The notes: generated by a model not told the origin, from the sequence alone. 64,000 nucleotides of DNA from Microbacterium sp. MYb54 (GCF_002979515.1 NZ_PCPA01000006.1:153641-217640); one strand, 5' to 3'. Shown: positions 35,426 to 44,101, counted from the stretch's first letter. A program made the numbers and translations.

Positions 35426-36717
35426 GAGACTCCTCCGAAGGCTGCGACGAGCTCGTCCAGTCGCCGCCATGATTCGCCGATCTCGCTCGTCTCGTCGAGG
35501 GGCTGGGTGAGGAAGGCGCTGATCGCCCGTTCGTTGGCGATCGCGGCGTCGATACGGGCGTCTGCGCCGGGCTGATAGGCGCCGATGTCGATGAGGTCGT
35601 TCGCGCGGCGCCGGGCCGCGAGCACAGCACGCAGCGTCGCCGCGTGCGCCCTGCGCTCGGGGACGGTGACCTTGCCGGCCACTCGTGACACGGAGCCGAG
35701 CACATCGATCGCGGGATGGTGACCTGACAGCGCGAGCGCACGATCGAGCACGACGTGACCGTCGAGGATCGACCTGACGGTGTCGGCGATGGGCTCGTTG
35801 TGGTCATCGCCGTCGACGAGCACGGTGTAGATACCTGTGATCGAGCCGCGCTTGTCGGTACCCGCCCGCTCGAGCAGTCCGGCAAGGAGCGAGAACGTCG
35901 ACGGCGGATACCCGCGGGTGGCCGGAGGCTCCCCGGCGGACAGGCCGATCTCCCGCTGTGCCATCGCCACGCGGGTGAGAGAGTCCATCATCAGGATGGC
36001 GTGGGCGCCGTCATCGCGGAAGGCCTCGGCGATCCGCGTGGCGGTGTAGGCCGCACGGATGCGCGCCATGGCCGGTTGGTCCGAGGTCGAGACCACCACG
36101 ACGGAGCGGGCGAGTCCCTCGGGCCCGAGGTCGTCCTCGATGAACTCGCGCACCTCACGGCCGCGCTCGCCGACGAGCGCGATCACCGTCACCTCTGCTT
36201 CGGTTCCCCGAGCGATCATCGACAGCAGAGAGGACTTTCCCACTCCGGAGCCGGCGAAGAGTCCGACGCGCTGGCCGCGCCCGACGCTCACGAGCGTGTC
36301 GAGAGCGCGCACTCCGAGCGGAAGCGGCGAGTCGATCCGGTCGCGCCCCATGATCGAGGGCGTGGGGTGGTCCAGGGACACCGGGATCGCGCCGGTGAGC
36401 GGTCCCTTGCCGTCGATCGGTCGTCCCAGACCGTCCAAGACGCGTCCGAGCAGGGCGCTTCCGGTGGGCACGCGCAGTGCACCTCCGCGGCCGCGCACCG
36501 GGGCCCCGACCGTGAGGCCGGCGACTGCTCCGAGAGGCATGCACCGGAGTCCCCCTTCCCCGATGGCGACGACCTCCGCATCGACCCCGTCGAGTGTCAC
36601 GACATCACCGACCGCGCCTTCGAGTCCGCGCACCTGCACGCTCAGACCGCGTACCTGCGAGACCGCACCGACCCGCTCCGGTCGCACCGCTTCGCGCACC
36701 GCGCCCCAGGCGCTCAT
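35422..36717 (-). CDS. fliI: flagellar export ATPase FliI
   Basis: ATPase of the flagellar type III export apparatus, related to F1-beta. The 431-residue protein has Walker A GLFAGSGVGKSSLLSMIARG, Walker B-type ILMMDSLTRVAMAQREIGLS, the family signature PPATRGYPPSTFSLL, and a C-terminal domain ending in EIGESWRRLDELVAAF. GTG and internal ATG starts would cut the N-terminal beta-barrel; the ATG at 36717 overlaps fliH. Confidence 0.96.
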   Translation of the reverse strand: MSAWGAVREAVRPERVGAVSQVRGLSVQVRGLEGAVGDVVTLDGVDAEVVAIGEGGLRCMPLGAVAGLTVGAPVRGRGGALRVPTGSALLGRVLDGLGRPIDGKGPLTGAIPVSLDHPTPSIMGRDRIDSPLPLGVRALDTLVSVGRGQRVGLFAGSGVGKSSLLSMIARGTEAEVTVIALVGERGREVREFIEDDLGPEGLARSVVVVSTSDQPAMARIRAAYTATRIAEAFRDDGAHAILMMDSLTRVAMAQREIGLSAGEPPATRGYPPSTFSLLAGLLERAGTDKRGSITGIYTVLVDGDDHNEPIADTVRSILDGHVVLDRALALSGHHPAIDVLGSVSRVAGKVTVPERRAHAATLRAVLAARRRANDLIDIGAYQPGADARIDAAIANERAISAFLTQPLDETSEIGESWRRLDELVAAFGGVS

Positions 36718-37319
36718 GCACCGGCCTCGGTCAGAGCGAGACGGGCGCGCTCGAGTGCGCTCCCGATCCGGGCATCGATGTGGCCGTGGTCCAGTGTCGC
36801 AACCGCGTCGCCGCGCGCGAGTGTGTCGTCGGGGATGAGGGCGAAGGCGGCCAGCCCGTCAGCGGATGCCTGAAGCGTGCGGAGGTCGTCCGGATGCAGG
36901 CGCACCTCGCGGATCTCGGTGGGGTCGACGCCGGCGATCGCACGTCGGGCCGCAGCGGCCGCAGAGGCTCCGGCGTCGGAGAGTTCGCCGACGATGATCA
37001 GCTCTGCGAGCTCGATCGCGCAGCTCAGCACCTGCTCCTGCGCTGCCGATGTCAGCTCGCGCTCCCGATCACCCAGGGAGTGGGCCGCCGCGTGGAGCGT
37101 CGCGATCGCGTGCTCGAGCTCGTCGGCTGCAGCTCTCGCGCGCACGTTCCGTTCGTCTTCGGCGAGGCGCTGCGCCGACTCGGCCTCGGCGAGACCGGCG
37201 CGGAAGCCCTCCGCGTGCCCGTCGGCGTAGCCGCGCATCCGAGCGCGGGCATGCTCCTCGCCGCCCCCGCCTGCGTCCAGACGCGGGAACAGCACCGGCG
37301 AGAAGGCGTCAGTAGACAT
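36714..37319 (-). CDS. fliH: flagellar export regulator FliH
   Basis: Negative regulator and stator of the FliI ATPase. The 201-residue protein has the N-terminal extension followed by AlaGluArg-rich helices (AEDERNVRARAAADELEHAI), typical of FliH, and a C-terminal domain with GEIDARIGSAL-like sequence (HIDARIGSALERARLAL). Its start lies inside the fliG end (11-base overlap), and its end overlaps fliI by four bases. Confidence 0.85.
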   Translation of the reverse strand: MSTDAFSPVLFPRLDAGGGGEEHARARMRGYADGHAEGFRAGLAEAESAQRLAEDERNVRARAAADELEHAIATLHAAAHSLGDRERELTSAAQEQVLSCAIELAELIIVGELSDAGASAAAAARRAIAGVDPTEIREVRLHPDDLRTLQASADGLAAFALIPDDTLARGDAVATLDHGHIDARIGSALERARLALTEAGA

Positions 37320-38313
37320 ACTCGTCCTCGTCGGCTCGCTGCACCGTGATGTCGCCTGCGGCCTCGAGAGCCCGGATCGTGCGCACGATCTCGGCTCTGG
37401 CCTCCTCGACCTGCGACACGCGCACCGGGCCGATCGTGCGGGCCTCCTCGTCGAGGTTCTCCCGGTTGCGCTCGGAGACGTTGCGACGAATGAGGTCGGC
37501 GATCGGCTGGTGTGCGCCCTTCAGCGCGAGTGCCAGCGAACGGATGTCCATGCCCCGCAGAACGCGCTGGGTGTCGCGGTCGTCGAGCTTGACGATGTCG
37601 GCGAAGGTGAACATGCGCGAGCGGATGTCCTCCGCGAGCGCACTGTCCCGGTCTTCGATGCTCGCCAGCAGCGCCTTCTCGACGGTCGCGCCGGAACGGG
37701 CGATGATCTCCACCAGAGGCTCGACGCCGCCGAGCACTTCGGGTGCATCTCGGGTGGCGAAGGTTCCGGTCCGTGATCTGAGCGCGTCGGCCACGATCGC
37801 GATCGCCTCCTGCGATGCGGTCCCCATCGTCGCGATGGCGTGGGCGACATCGGTGCGGGTGGGGTCGGGGAGTGCGGCAAGCACGGCTGCGGCCCGATCG
37901 GTGGGGAGGTGCGCGAGCACGAGGGCGACCGTCTGGGGGAGCTCGCCGTCGAGCATCGTCGCCAGCTGCGCCGGATCGGCGGATCCGAGGAACTCGAAGG
38001 AGGAAGCCATCGAGGAGGAGCCGACTCTGCCCAGCACAGCGGCGGCGCGCTCGGCGCCGAAAGTGGCCTCCAGCAGGCCGGCGGCGATATCGCGTCCGCC
38101 ACGTGCCGGCGGCAGGTGCCCCGACGCGATCCGGTGGAACTGTCCGAGGGCTTGGGCGGTGGTCGCCGCATCCAGATTCTGCAGGTCGATGATCTCGGCG
38201 GCTACGGCCTCCGCCTCCGCCTCCGTGAGGTGCTTCATCACCTCAATGGCCTGGGCGCGGTCGAGGTTCATCAGCACGACGGCCGCCGTCTGCCGGTCGG
38301 TCAGTGCGGTCAT
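37309..38313 (-). CDS. fliG: flagellar motor switch protein FliG
   Basis: C-ring protein that takes up stator torque. The 334-residue protein follows the FliG architecture: N-terminal MS-ring-binding domain (AAVVLMNLDRAQAIEVMKHL), middle domain with the EHPQT-equivalent (ELPQTVALVLAHLP), and C-terminal charged torque helix region (DRDTQRVLRGMDIRSLALALKG). It ends DEDEYVY. It overlaps fliF by four bases. Confidence 0.96.
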   Translation of the reverse strand: MTALTDRQTAAVVLMNLDRAQAIEVMKHLTEAEAEAVAAEIIDLQNLDAATTAQALGQFHRIASGHLPPARGGRDIAAGLLEATFGAERAAAVLGRVGSSSMASSFEFLGSADPAQLATMLDGELPQTVALVLAHLPTDRAAAVLAALPDPTRTDVAHAIATMGTASQEAIAIVADALRSRTGTFATRDAPEVLGGVEPLVEIIARSGATVEKALLASIEDRDSALAEDIRSRMFTFADIVKLDDRDTQRVLRGMDIRSLALALKGAHQPIADLIRRNVSERNRENLDEEARTIGPVRVSQVEEARAEIVRTIRALEAAGDITVQRADEDEYVY

Positions 38314-39932
38314 ACCTGCTGCCTGTCGTCGATGAGTGTGCGCAGCAGGTCGGCGGTGCGCTTCGGGTCCTGCCGGGTGAGGGAGTCGATCTCCGCCCTA
38401 CGGCGCTCGAGGCTGACCTGTGCGGGCTCGGGGTCAGGCTCAGGCTCCGGATCGGGCGCCGTCTCGAGGAACGCCAGGGGCGTCGTGGGGGACTGATCGA
38501 TCGCCGCGGTCGCGCCCGCGTCGAGGGCGGAGAGCGCGGGCGGACGATCGCCGAAGAGCTGGTCGAACTCGGTGGCGGCACTGCTGCGTCGCCGCGCGCG
38601 CATGATGAGGGCTGCGAGACCTGCGAGCAGCGGGATGGCGATCGCCGCGGCGATGATGATGGTGTTCAGCAGGCCCGCCTGGCGCTCAGCGCCCTCGGCC
38701 TCCTTGGCCGCCTGGAGTGCGGTCTGCGCTGCTTCGGAGCTGGTCTGGTTGAAGGAGACGAGCTCGACGGCGATCGAATCACCGCGATCGGTGTCGATCC
38801 CGGCAGCGGTCTCGACCAGGTCGCTCAGCTGCGCGGTGCTCAGGTCGCCGCCCGCACCGGAGTCGATCGCGACCGACACCGACTGGCGCAGCAGCGATCC
38901 GGCCGGAGTGGAGGTGCTCTGCGTGCTCTTGTTGACCGCGTTGGTCTTCGACGTCTCGGTGGACTCCGACGTCCCGTCGCCGTCGGCCGATGGCACCGCG
39001 ATGTTGTCGGGACCGAGCACACCGGCGTTCGAGCTCGAGCCGTTCTGCCGGTCGGTCCTGGTCTGCTCGGTGAGCGGGGGAGCGCCCTCGGCCGGCGTGT
39101 AGGTCTCCTCGACGCGCTCGTTGGCTGAATGATCGATCTCGGCGACCACCGTCACCTTGGCGTTGCCCGGCCCGACGACGGTGTCGAGCATCTGCTGCAC
39201 GCTCGCCGTCACCCGCGCCTCGTAGTCGCTGGCCTGCTGGTCCATGCCGCCGGTGGTCCCGACGCCTGCAGCCGAGAGCGTCTGACCGCTCTGATCCACG
39301 ACGGCGACGTTCTCGGGCTTCATGCCGCTGACCGCCGCTGAGGTCAGATGCACGATCGCCTCGACCTGCTTCGGCGAGAGCGTCGAGCTGCCGGACGTCT
39401 CGACGAACACGGATGCGGTGGGATCGACCGTCTCCGAGACGAAGACGCTCTCCTCCGGGATCGCGAGCTGCACCGATGCCGCGGTCACACCCTTGATCGA
39501 CGAGATGGTCGCTGCGAGCTCACCCTCGATCGCGCGCTTGAAGGTCACGGACTGCTGGAACTCGCTCGTCGTGACGCCCATCTTGTCCAGCAGCGAGTAC
39601 CCGCCGGAGCTGGCGCCGGGAAGCCCTGCGGAGGCGGCGGCGAGCCGCTGGTCGTAGACGTCCTTCTCGGGAACGAGCACGGTCGCCCCGCCGTCGGCCA
39701 GTTCGTAGGGGACCGAAGACGACCGCAGCTGCTCGACGACGGCGTTCGCATCGGAGGCGCTCATGCCGGAGAACAGCGGGGTGTAGGTGGGACGACTGAG
39801 CCAGCTGGAGAGAGCGACGATCCCGAGCGCGAGCACGGCGACGCCGATGATCGCGATCGTGCGCTGCGCGAGCGAGAAGCCCGCGATCACGCGTCCGATC
39901 CGCTGGAACACGTTCGTGACGGCCTGGGGCAT
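38310..39932 (-). CDS. fliF: flagellar MS-ring protein FliF
   Basis: Forms the MS-ring in the membrane, the base of the motor. The 540-residue protein has one N-terminal membrane helix, the ring-building motifs SGMSASDANAVVEQL and LPEASSGGYSLLDKMG-like sequence (LPGASSGGYSLLDKMG), KRAIEGELAATI, and a C-terminal membrane helix (IIIAAAIAIPLLAGLAALIM) before a cytoplasmic tail that binds FliG. The ATG at 39932 shares one base with the fliE stop; the longer frame is a fliE/flgC shadow. Confidence 0.95.
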   Translation of the reverse strand: MPQAVTNVFQRIGRVIAGFSLAQRTIAIIGVAVLALGIVALSSWLSRPTYTPLFSGMSASDANAVVEQLRSSSVPYELADGGATVLVPEKDVYDQRLAAASAGLPGASSGGYSLLDKMGVTTSEFQQSVTFKRAIEGELAATISSIKGVTAASVQLAIPEESVFVSETVDPTASVFVETSGSSTLSPKQVEAIVHLTSAAVSGMKPENVAVVDQSGQTLSAAGVGTTGGMDQQASDYEARVTASVQQMLDTVVGPGNAKVTVVAEIDHSANERVEETYTPAEGAPPLTEQTRTDRQNGSSSNAGVLGPDNIAVPSADGDGTSESTETSKTNAVNKSTQSTSTPAGSLLRQSVSVAIDSGAGGDLSTAQLSDLVETAAGIDTDRGDSIAVELVSFNQTSSEAAQTALQAAKEAEGAERQAGLLNTIIIAAAIAIPLLAGLAALIMRARRRSSAATEFDQLFGDRPPALSALDAGATAAIDQSPTTPLAFLETAPDPEPEPDPEPAQVSLERRRAEIDSLTRQDPKRTADLLRTLIDDRQQV

Positions 39933-40234
39933 CAGGCTTGCATCCGCATGATCTCGTTGAACGCGTCGACGCCCTTGTTGCGCACGGCGGCGACGAGTTC
40001 GAGCGTGACCGACGCGCGCGAGGACGCGATCATCGCCGAGTGGATGTCGTCGAGGTCGCCGGTGACGGCGGCGACCTTGAGCTTGTCGGATTCGGACTGC
40101 AGCGACCGCAGCTCGTCGATCGCACCGGTCACGCTGTTCGCGAAGGCGGTGTCGTCCGTCGCTTTCGCGGGGCCCGTCGGCGGGGCGAGGGTGAACGCCG
40201 AGGAGATGCCCTCGATGCCGGAGATGGGGGGCAT
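39932..40234 (-). CDS. fliE: flagellar hook-basal body protein FliE
   Basis: Connects the MS-ring to the rod. The 100-residue product has the FliE C-terminal motif DLDDIHSAMIASSRASVTLELVAAVRNK and AFNEIMRMQ, with a short N-terminal part (the family is about 104). Stop and start share single bases with fliF and flgC, giving the common flgB-flgC-fliE order of Gram-positive operons. Confidence 0.93.
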   Translation of the reverse strand: MPPISGIEGISSAFTLAPPTGPAKATDDTAFANSVTGAIDELRSLQSESDKLKVAAVTGDLDDIHSAMIASSRASVTLELVAAVRNKGVDAFNEIMRMQA

Positions 40235-40626
40235 CAGCTGCGTCCGATCTGCAGTGCGGATTCGTAGGAGTTGCGTGCGCGGTCGACGATCGCCGCACTG
40301 GCCTGGTAGCCGCGCTGGGCGAGGATGAGCTGGCTCATCTGGTCGCCGAGGTCGATGTCGGGGTAGCGCACATACCCGTCCGCGTCCGCGAGCGGGTGGT
40401 CGGGCTGGTGCACGAGGCGTCCCTGCGCGCTGCCCTGCACGGTGCCTGCCACGTACACGCCGGGTGACTGGTCGCTGGTCTGGGCCAGGATGTATCGCTG
40501 GCGGAAAGCGGCCCCGTTGCTCGGCGCGGCGGTGTTGATGTTGGCGATGTTGTCGCTGATGGCGTCGAGCCATTTGCGGTGCACGGTCAGTCCGGTGCCG
40601 GCGATGCCGATCGCGTCGAAGGTCAT
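40234..40626 (-). CDS. flgC: flagellar basal-body rod protein FlgC
   Basis: Proximal rod subunit. The 130-residue protein has the rod-type N-terminus (AGTGLTVHRKWLDAISDNIANINTA) and C-terminal YPDIDLGDQMSQLILAQRGYQASAAIVDRA. In the middle is VAGTVQGSAQGRLVHQPDHPLAD, matching FlgC. The ATG start overlaps the flgB stop by four bases. Confidence 0.95.
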   Translation of the reverse strand: MTFDAIGIAGTGLTVHRKWLDAISDNIANINTAAPSNGAAFRQRYILAQTSDQSPGVYVAGTVQGSAQGRLVHQPDHPLADADGYVRYPDIDLGDQMSQLILAQRGYQASAAIVDRARNSYESALQIGRS

Positions 40627-40964
40627 GAGGTCCTCATCGCGGTGCGCATCGACGTGAACGAACCGTTCACGGCCTGCGTGGCGAACTGGTAGCGCAGCAT
40701 CGTGTCGATGCTGGACAGGGTCTCGGTGTCGAGGTTGACGTTGTTGCCGTTCAGGCGCGTCGGCTCGAGGGAGGTGCCGACCGATGCCCCGACCCGCCCG
40801 TCGCCCGCATCGATCGAGCGGGCGAGCGCATCTTCGAACTGCACGCGCTTGGCGTGATAGTTCGGAGTGTTGATGTTGGCGATGTTGTCGGAGATCGCGC
40901 GCTGGCGCAGCGCGAGGCCGTCGAGCGCACTCGTCAGCGCGTTGATGGTCACAGAATCGAACAC
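40623..40964 (-). CDS. flgB: flagellar basal-body rod protein FlgB
   Basis: Proximal rod subunit next to FliE. The 113-residue protein has the rod motif SALDGLALRQRAISDNIANINTPNYHAKRVQFEDAL and the C-terminal TMLRYQFATQAVNGSFTSMRTAM. The GTG at 40964 starts VFDSVTINAL, as FlgB normally begins, and has GGGGAG seven bases upstream. An ATG 13 codons earlier is less likely. It is the first gene of the operon and has a sigma-28-like promoter upstream. Confidence 0.92.
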   Translation of the reverse strand: MFDSVTINALTSALDGLALRQRAISDNIANINTPNYHAKRVQFEDALARSIDAGDGRVGASVGTSLEPTRLNGNNVNLDTETLSSIDTMLRYQFATQAVNGSFTSMRTAMRTS

Positions 40965-41039
40965 GAACCGGCTCCCCGTGTGTGGCTGGTGTGGCCGATC
41001 CATGGCCGAGTCTTGCGAGCCATCCGTGCTCTCACTGCT

Positions 41040-41066
41040 CTATCGGCAGGAGGATCCGCGATGTTA
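41040..41066 (-). promoter_or_regulatory. sigma-28-like promoter of the flgB-to-flgE operon
   Basis: Minus-strand TAACATCG-N11-GCCGATAG, 76 bases upstream of flgB and just after the previous gene's stop. It matches the local motif exactly in TAAC and in the 8-base -10. Confidence 0.75.
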
Positions 41067-41076
41067 GAGAGCGGTC

Positions 41077-41373
41077 TCACCCGTCGACGTCGAGGTAGGC
41101 GGGCTCTTCCGGCCGCCGGGTGCTCGGGATGCGACTCACGGCGCCGAGGTGCTGCTTGAGGCCGTCGAGATCGGCCCTGGTGCGCTCCATCGCCGAACGC
41201 TGGAGCTCGACCACCTGTCGCGCCCGGTCGGCGAGTGCGGGCGGAAGCGATGTGGCCGGCGGCATCCACGGTGCGATGTCGTCGATATCGGCGGTGCCCG
41301 GCGCTGAGGCGAGGATCCGCTCAGCGTCTCTCTCGAGTCGATCGAGCATCAGGGTCCATTCGGCGACGCTCAC
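41077..41373 (-). CDS. small helical protein in the fliT position
   Basis: A 98-residue protein, translationally coupled to fliS by a four-base overlap at GTG 41373. Its predicted helices (SVAEWTLMLDRLERDAERIL, ADRARQVVELQRSAMERTRADL) and its position after fliD-fliS match FliT, the FliD export chaperone, but sequence conservation in that family is too low for a firm name. It is the last gene before the flgB promoter. Confidence 0.55.
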   Translation of the reverse strand: MSVAEWTLMLDRLERDAERILASAPGTADIDDIAPWMPPATSLPPALADRARQVVELQRSAMERTRADLDGLKQHLGAVSRIPSTRRPEEPAYLDVDG

Positions 41374-41762
41374 GACCGCGCCTCGGCCACGGTCCGTGCG
41401 GCTTCGTGCCAGGCGTCCCGCAGCGGGGAGATGATCTCGTGGCACGCGTGCGTGCGCTCGGGGTCGCGACCGATGTTGGCGCCGATGAGCGTCTGCGAGA
41501 GGAACACGTACAGGGAGCGCAGGCCGGCGCTGCCGTTCCAGTCGTCGGTCAGCGACGACGACAGCTCGGAGACGATCGCCTGCGCGTGCTGCAGCTGCGC
41601 GTTCGCCTCCACCCAGTCCTCGGCCCGCTGCGCGTTCTCACCGCGTTCGATGTCGAGCAGGAGGCGGTCGTAGAGCATCGTCACCAGACGCTCGGGCGGT
41701 GCCGAGAGGACGGCATCCTCGCGGTAGCGCTGCTGGGCGCGGAGTGCGGCGTTCATGCTCAC
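41370..41762 (-). CDS. fliS: flagellar export chaperone FliS
   Basis: Cytoplasmic chaperone that binds the flagellin C-terminus before export. The 130-residue four-helix protein has the family signatures AQQRYREDAVLSAPPERLVTMLYDRLLLDI and AQAIVSELSSSLTDDWNGSAGLRSLYVFLSQTLIGANI (quoted in part). It is coupled to fliD by a four-base overlap. Confidence 0.94.
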   Translation of the reverse strand: MSMNAALRAQQRYREDAVLSAPPERLVTMLYDRLLLDIERGENAQRAEDWVEANAQLQHAQAIVSELSSSLTDDWNGSAGLRSLYVFLSQTLIGANIGRDPERTHACHEIISPLRDAWHEAARTVAEARS

Positions 41763-43141
41763 TTCCCTGAGCTCGAGCCCGGCAGGGCGGCGATCTGCGA
41801 GGTGAGGTACGACGACTGCGACTGCATCTGCGACAGCATCACCTCGAGGCGGGCATAGGTGCGCTCGAGCGAGGCCTTGCGCTGTGCGAGGCGCACGTCC
41901 CAGCGCTCCATCTGCTCGCCGAGGCCCTTGACCTCGCTCTGCTGCCCGGTGATGCGTGTGGTGAGCAGACCCTCGTACTTGTCGGAGTAGACCTTGGCGG
42001 TGTCCTGCACACGTGAGGCGATGTCGGAGAAGAGTCCGGCTACCGCGTCAGGATCCTTCGCGAGGGCTTCGGCGAACTTCTCCTCGTCGAAGCTCATCAC
42101 GCCGTACATGTCGGAGGAGATGCCGATGGATGAGGGGGAGACCCCGTCGACCGGGTGCTGCACGGCGTCGGCGAGGGCGTTGCGGAGGCCCCGGATCGCA
42201 CTGTCGCCGGTGAAGACGCCGAGTTTCGTCTTCTCGCCCTGGTTCGCCGCCACGGTCGCCTTCGATCCGTTGTCGATGCGAGTCAGGATGTCCTTCACCG
42301 CGGCGATGAAGTCGGCTGAGGCCTTGGTGCGTGCCGCGGTGTCGACGGCGACGCCGATCGTGACCGGGGTGGCTGATGCGGCGGAGACGGTGACGTCGAC
42401 GCCGTCGAACAGATCGGTGAAGGTGTTGCTCGATGAGGTCAGCACCTGCTCCGCGCTCGTGCCGGCCCACAGCCGCAGCTGGGCGTTGCTGCCCACGTCG
42501 ATCACGGCCGCTCCGGCTTCGGTGGAGAGGTCGGATGCGGTGCCGGCCTCGACGGCGGAGAGGTCGCCGCGGTAGGCGTGGAACTGTCCTGCCTCGCCGG
42601 AGTCGGCCGCGCGCAGCTGCAGACGGTGCGTCATGTTGCCGTCGGCGTCGCGCCCGGCGGGCACGGCGGTGGCGACGATGCCGAAGCCTGCTTCGTTGAC
42701 GGCCTGGGCGACATCCTGCATCGAGGTGGAGTCGGCCGTGACCTGCACGCGCTCGCCCTTCGCATTCTGGAGGGTGATCACCGGCGGGTCGACCGGCCAG
42801 CCCTTCGAAGCGGCGGAGACGATGGTGTGGTTCTTGGCGACCTTGTCGACGACGATGTCGGCTGCGAGTGCAGTGGCGCCCGTTCGCGTGGCGACGGTGA
42901 CGGTGGGCGACGACGAGGAGGTCGTGAAGCGGGCCAATCCGTCGCGCGAGGCTGCCTTCTCGGCGGCGGTGGCGAGGTTCTGGACCGCGGTGTTGAGGGT
43001 CTGCAGCTGGGAGACGATGCCGTTCTTGTCATCCATCTTCGCCTTGAGGAGCGAGCGGGGGATGGCGTGCACCTCCATCAGGGCCTTGATGACCTCTGTG
43101 GTCTTCAGGCCGGACACGAGGCCGTCGAGCGAGAGAGACAT
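41759..43141 (-). CDS. fliD: flagellar filament capping protein FliD
   Basis: Cap protein at the filament tip needed for flagellin polymerisation. The 460-residue protein has the FliD N-terminal domain (SLDGLVSGLKTTEVIKALME, LQTLNTAVQNLATAAEKAAS), a central variable part, and the C-terminal domain with MYGVMSFDEEKFAEALAKDP and MERWDVRLAQRKASLERTYARLE, a coiled coil. It follows the fliC terminator, and a promoter of its own is not evident in the 69-base gap. Confidence 0.93.
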   Translation of the reverse strand: MSLSLDGLVSGLKTTEVIKALMEVHAIPRSLLKAKMDDKNGIVSQLQTLNTAVQNLATAAEKAASRDGLARFTTSSSSPTVTVATRTGATALAADIVVDKVAKNHTIVSAASKGWPVDPPVITLQNAKGERVQVTADSTSMQDVAQAVNEAGFGIVATAVPAGRDADGNMTHRLQLRAADSGEAGQFHAYRGDLSAVEAGTASDLSTEAGAAVIDVGSNAQLRLWAGTSAEQVLTSSSNTFTDLFDGVDVTVSAASATPVTIGVAVDTAARTKASADFIAAVKDILTRIDNGSKATVAANQGEKTKLGVFTGDSAIRGLRNALADAVQHPVDGVSPSSIGISSDMYGVMSFDEEKFAEALAKDPDAVAGLFSDIASRVQDTAKVYSDKYEGLLTTRITGQQSEVKGLGEQMERWDVRLAQRKASLERTYARLEVMLSQMQSQSSYLTSQIAALPGSSSGK

Positions 43142-43168
43142 GGTCGCCTTTCCGAGTCGGGAGCGGAC

Positions 43169-43200
43169 AGGGCCCGGGCGCCGGTGGGCGCCCGGACCCT
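43169..43200 (-). terminator. fliC terminator
   Basis: Inverted repeat AGGG(C)CCGGGCGCC / GGGCGCCCGG(A)CCCT with a three-base loop, 11 bases after the fliC stop and before fliD. One mismatch is present in the stem. It probably attenuates read-through from the strong flagellin promoter. Confidence 0.65.
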
Positions 43201-43210
43201 ATGACGTGGT

Positions 43211-44041
43211 TCAGCGCAGGAGCTGGAGCACGCCCTGGTTGGCCTGGTTGGCCTGGGCCAGCATCGCCGTACCTGCCTGGGACAGGATGTTCTTCGACGT
43301 GAACTTGACCATCTCGGACGCCATGTCGGTGTCGCGGATACGGCTCTCGGCAGCGGCGAGGTTCTCCGCCGACACGTTGAGGCTGTTGATGGTCGACTCG
43401 AAGCGGTTCTGCAGCGCACCGTAGCCGGCGCGTGCGGTCGAGACCGCCTGGATCTGCGTGTCGATGCCCGCGAGCGCGGTTCCGTACGTCGCAGCGTCCG
43501 TCATGGTCGCCGCGAGCGTCTTGATGTCGGCGCCGAGGGTGGCGAAGTCGGTCAGGGCGACCGAGATCTGGTCCTCAGCGGCGACGGAGCCCGCACCGAC
43601 CTGGAACGTCAGCGTGTCGCCGCCCGAGAGCAGCTTGATGCCGTTGAAGTTCGTGCTGCCGGCGATCCGGGTGAGCTCATCACCGAGGGTGTTGATCTCC
43701 TTCTGGATCGCGTCGCGCGACTTCGCGTTGTTCGAGTCGTTCGCACCCTGAGCGGTCAGGTCGCGAACGCGCTGCAGGATCGAGTGGACCTCGGTCAGGG
43801 CGCCTTCCGCGGTCTGGATGACCGAGATGCCGTCCTGGGCGTTGCGGGCCGCGACGTTCAGGCCGTTGACCTGCGAACGCAGGCCCTCGGAGATCGCGAG
43901 GCCTGCAGCGTCGTCGGCTGCGCGGTTGATGCGGAATCCGCTGGACAGCTTCTCGAGCGACTTCGACAGGTCGTTCTGCGTGTTGGACAGGTTGCGGTAG
44001 GCGTTGAGTGCCGACACGTTCGTGCTGATCTGCATACCCAT
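43211..44041 (-). CDS. fliC: flagellin
   Basis: Filament subunit. The 276-residue protein consists of the conserved D0/D1 ends (QISTNVSALNAYRNL, SGFRINRAADDAAGLAIS, and C-terminal NILSQAGTAMLAQANQANQG) with only a short middle of about 90 residues, so a large outer D2/D3 domain is missing. ATG at 44041 follows GGAGGAG. It is preceded by a sigma-28-like promoter and a leader with CsrA-like sites. It is the only flagellin gene in the window. Confidence 0.97.
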   Translation of the reverse strand: MGMQISTNVSALNAYRNLSNTQNDLSKSLEKLSSGFRINRAADDAAGLAISEGLRSQVNGLNVAARNAQDGISVIQTAEGALTEVHSILQRVRDLTAQGANDSNNAKSRDAIQKEINTLGDELTRIAGSTNFNGIKLLSGGDTLTFQVGAGSVAAEDQISVALTDFATLGADIKTLAATMTDAATYGTALAGIDTQIQAVSTARAGYGALQNRFESTINSLNVSAENLAAAESRIRDTDMASEMVKFTSKNILSQAGTAMLAQANQANQGVLQLLR

Positions 44042-44096
44042 AAGGGTTCTCCTCCGTGAATGTTGTTGTGCGGGAGACCATCCGTGGTCTCCCGTC
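44042..44096 (-). promoter_or_regulatory. flagellin 5' leader with CsrA-type hairpin and Shine-Dalgarno
   Basis: Minus strand: a perfect 9-bp hairpin (GGGAGACCA at 44093-44085, loop CGGA at 44084-44081, TGGTCTCCC at 44080-44072) presents GGA in its loop, with ACGGA running from the last stem base through the loop. A second ACGGA begins the Shine-Dalgarno ACGGAGGA (44057-44050). Two GGA sites, one looped and one over the ribosome site, are the layout of the CsrA-repressed Bacillus hag leader. Confidence 0.65.
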
Positions 44097-44101
44097 CACA
44101 C

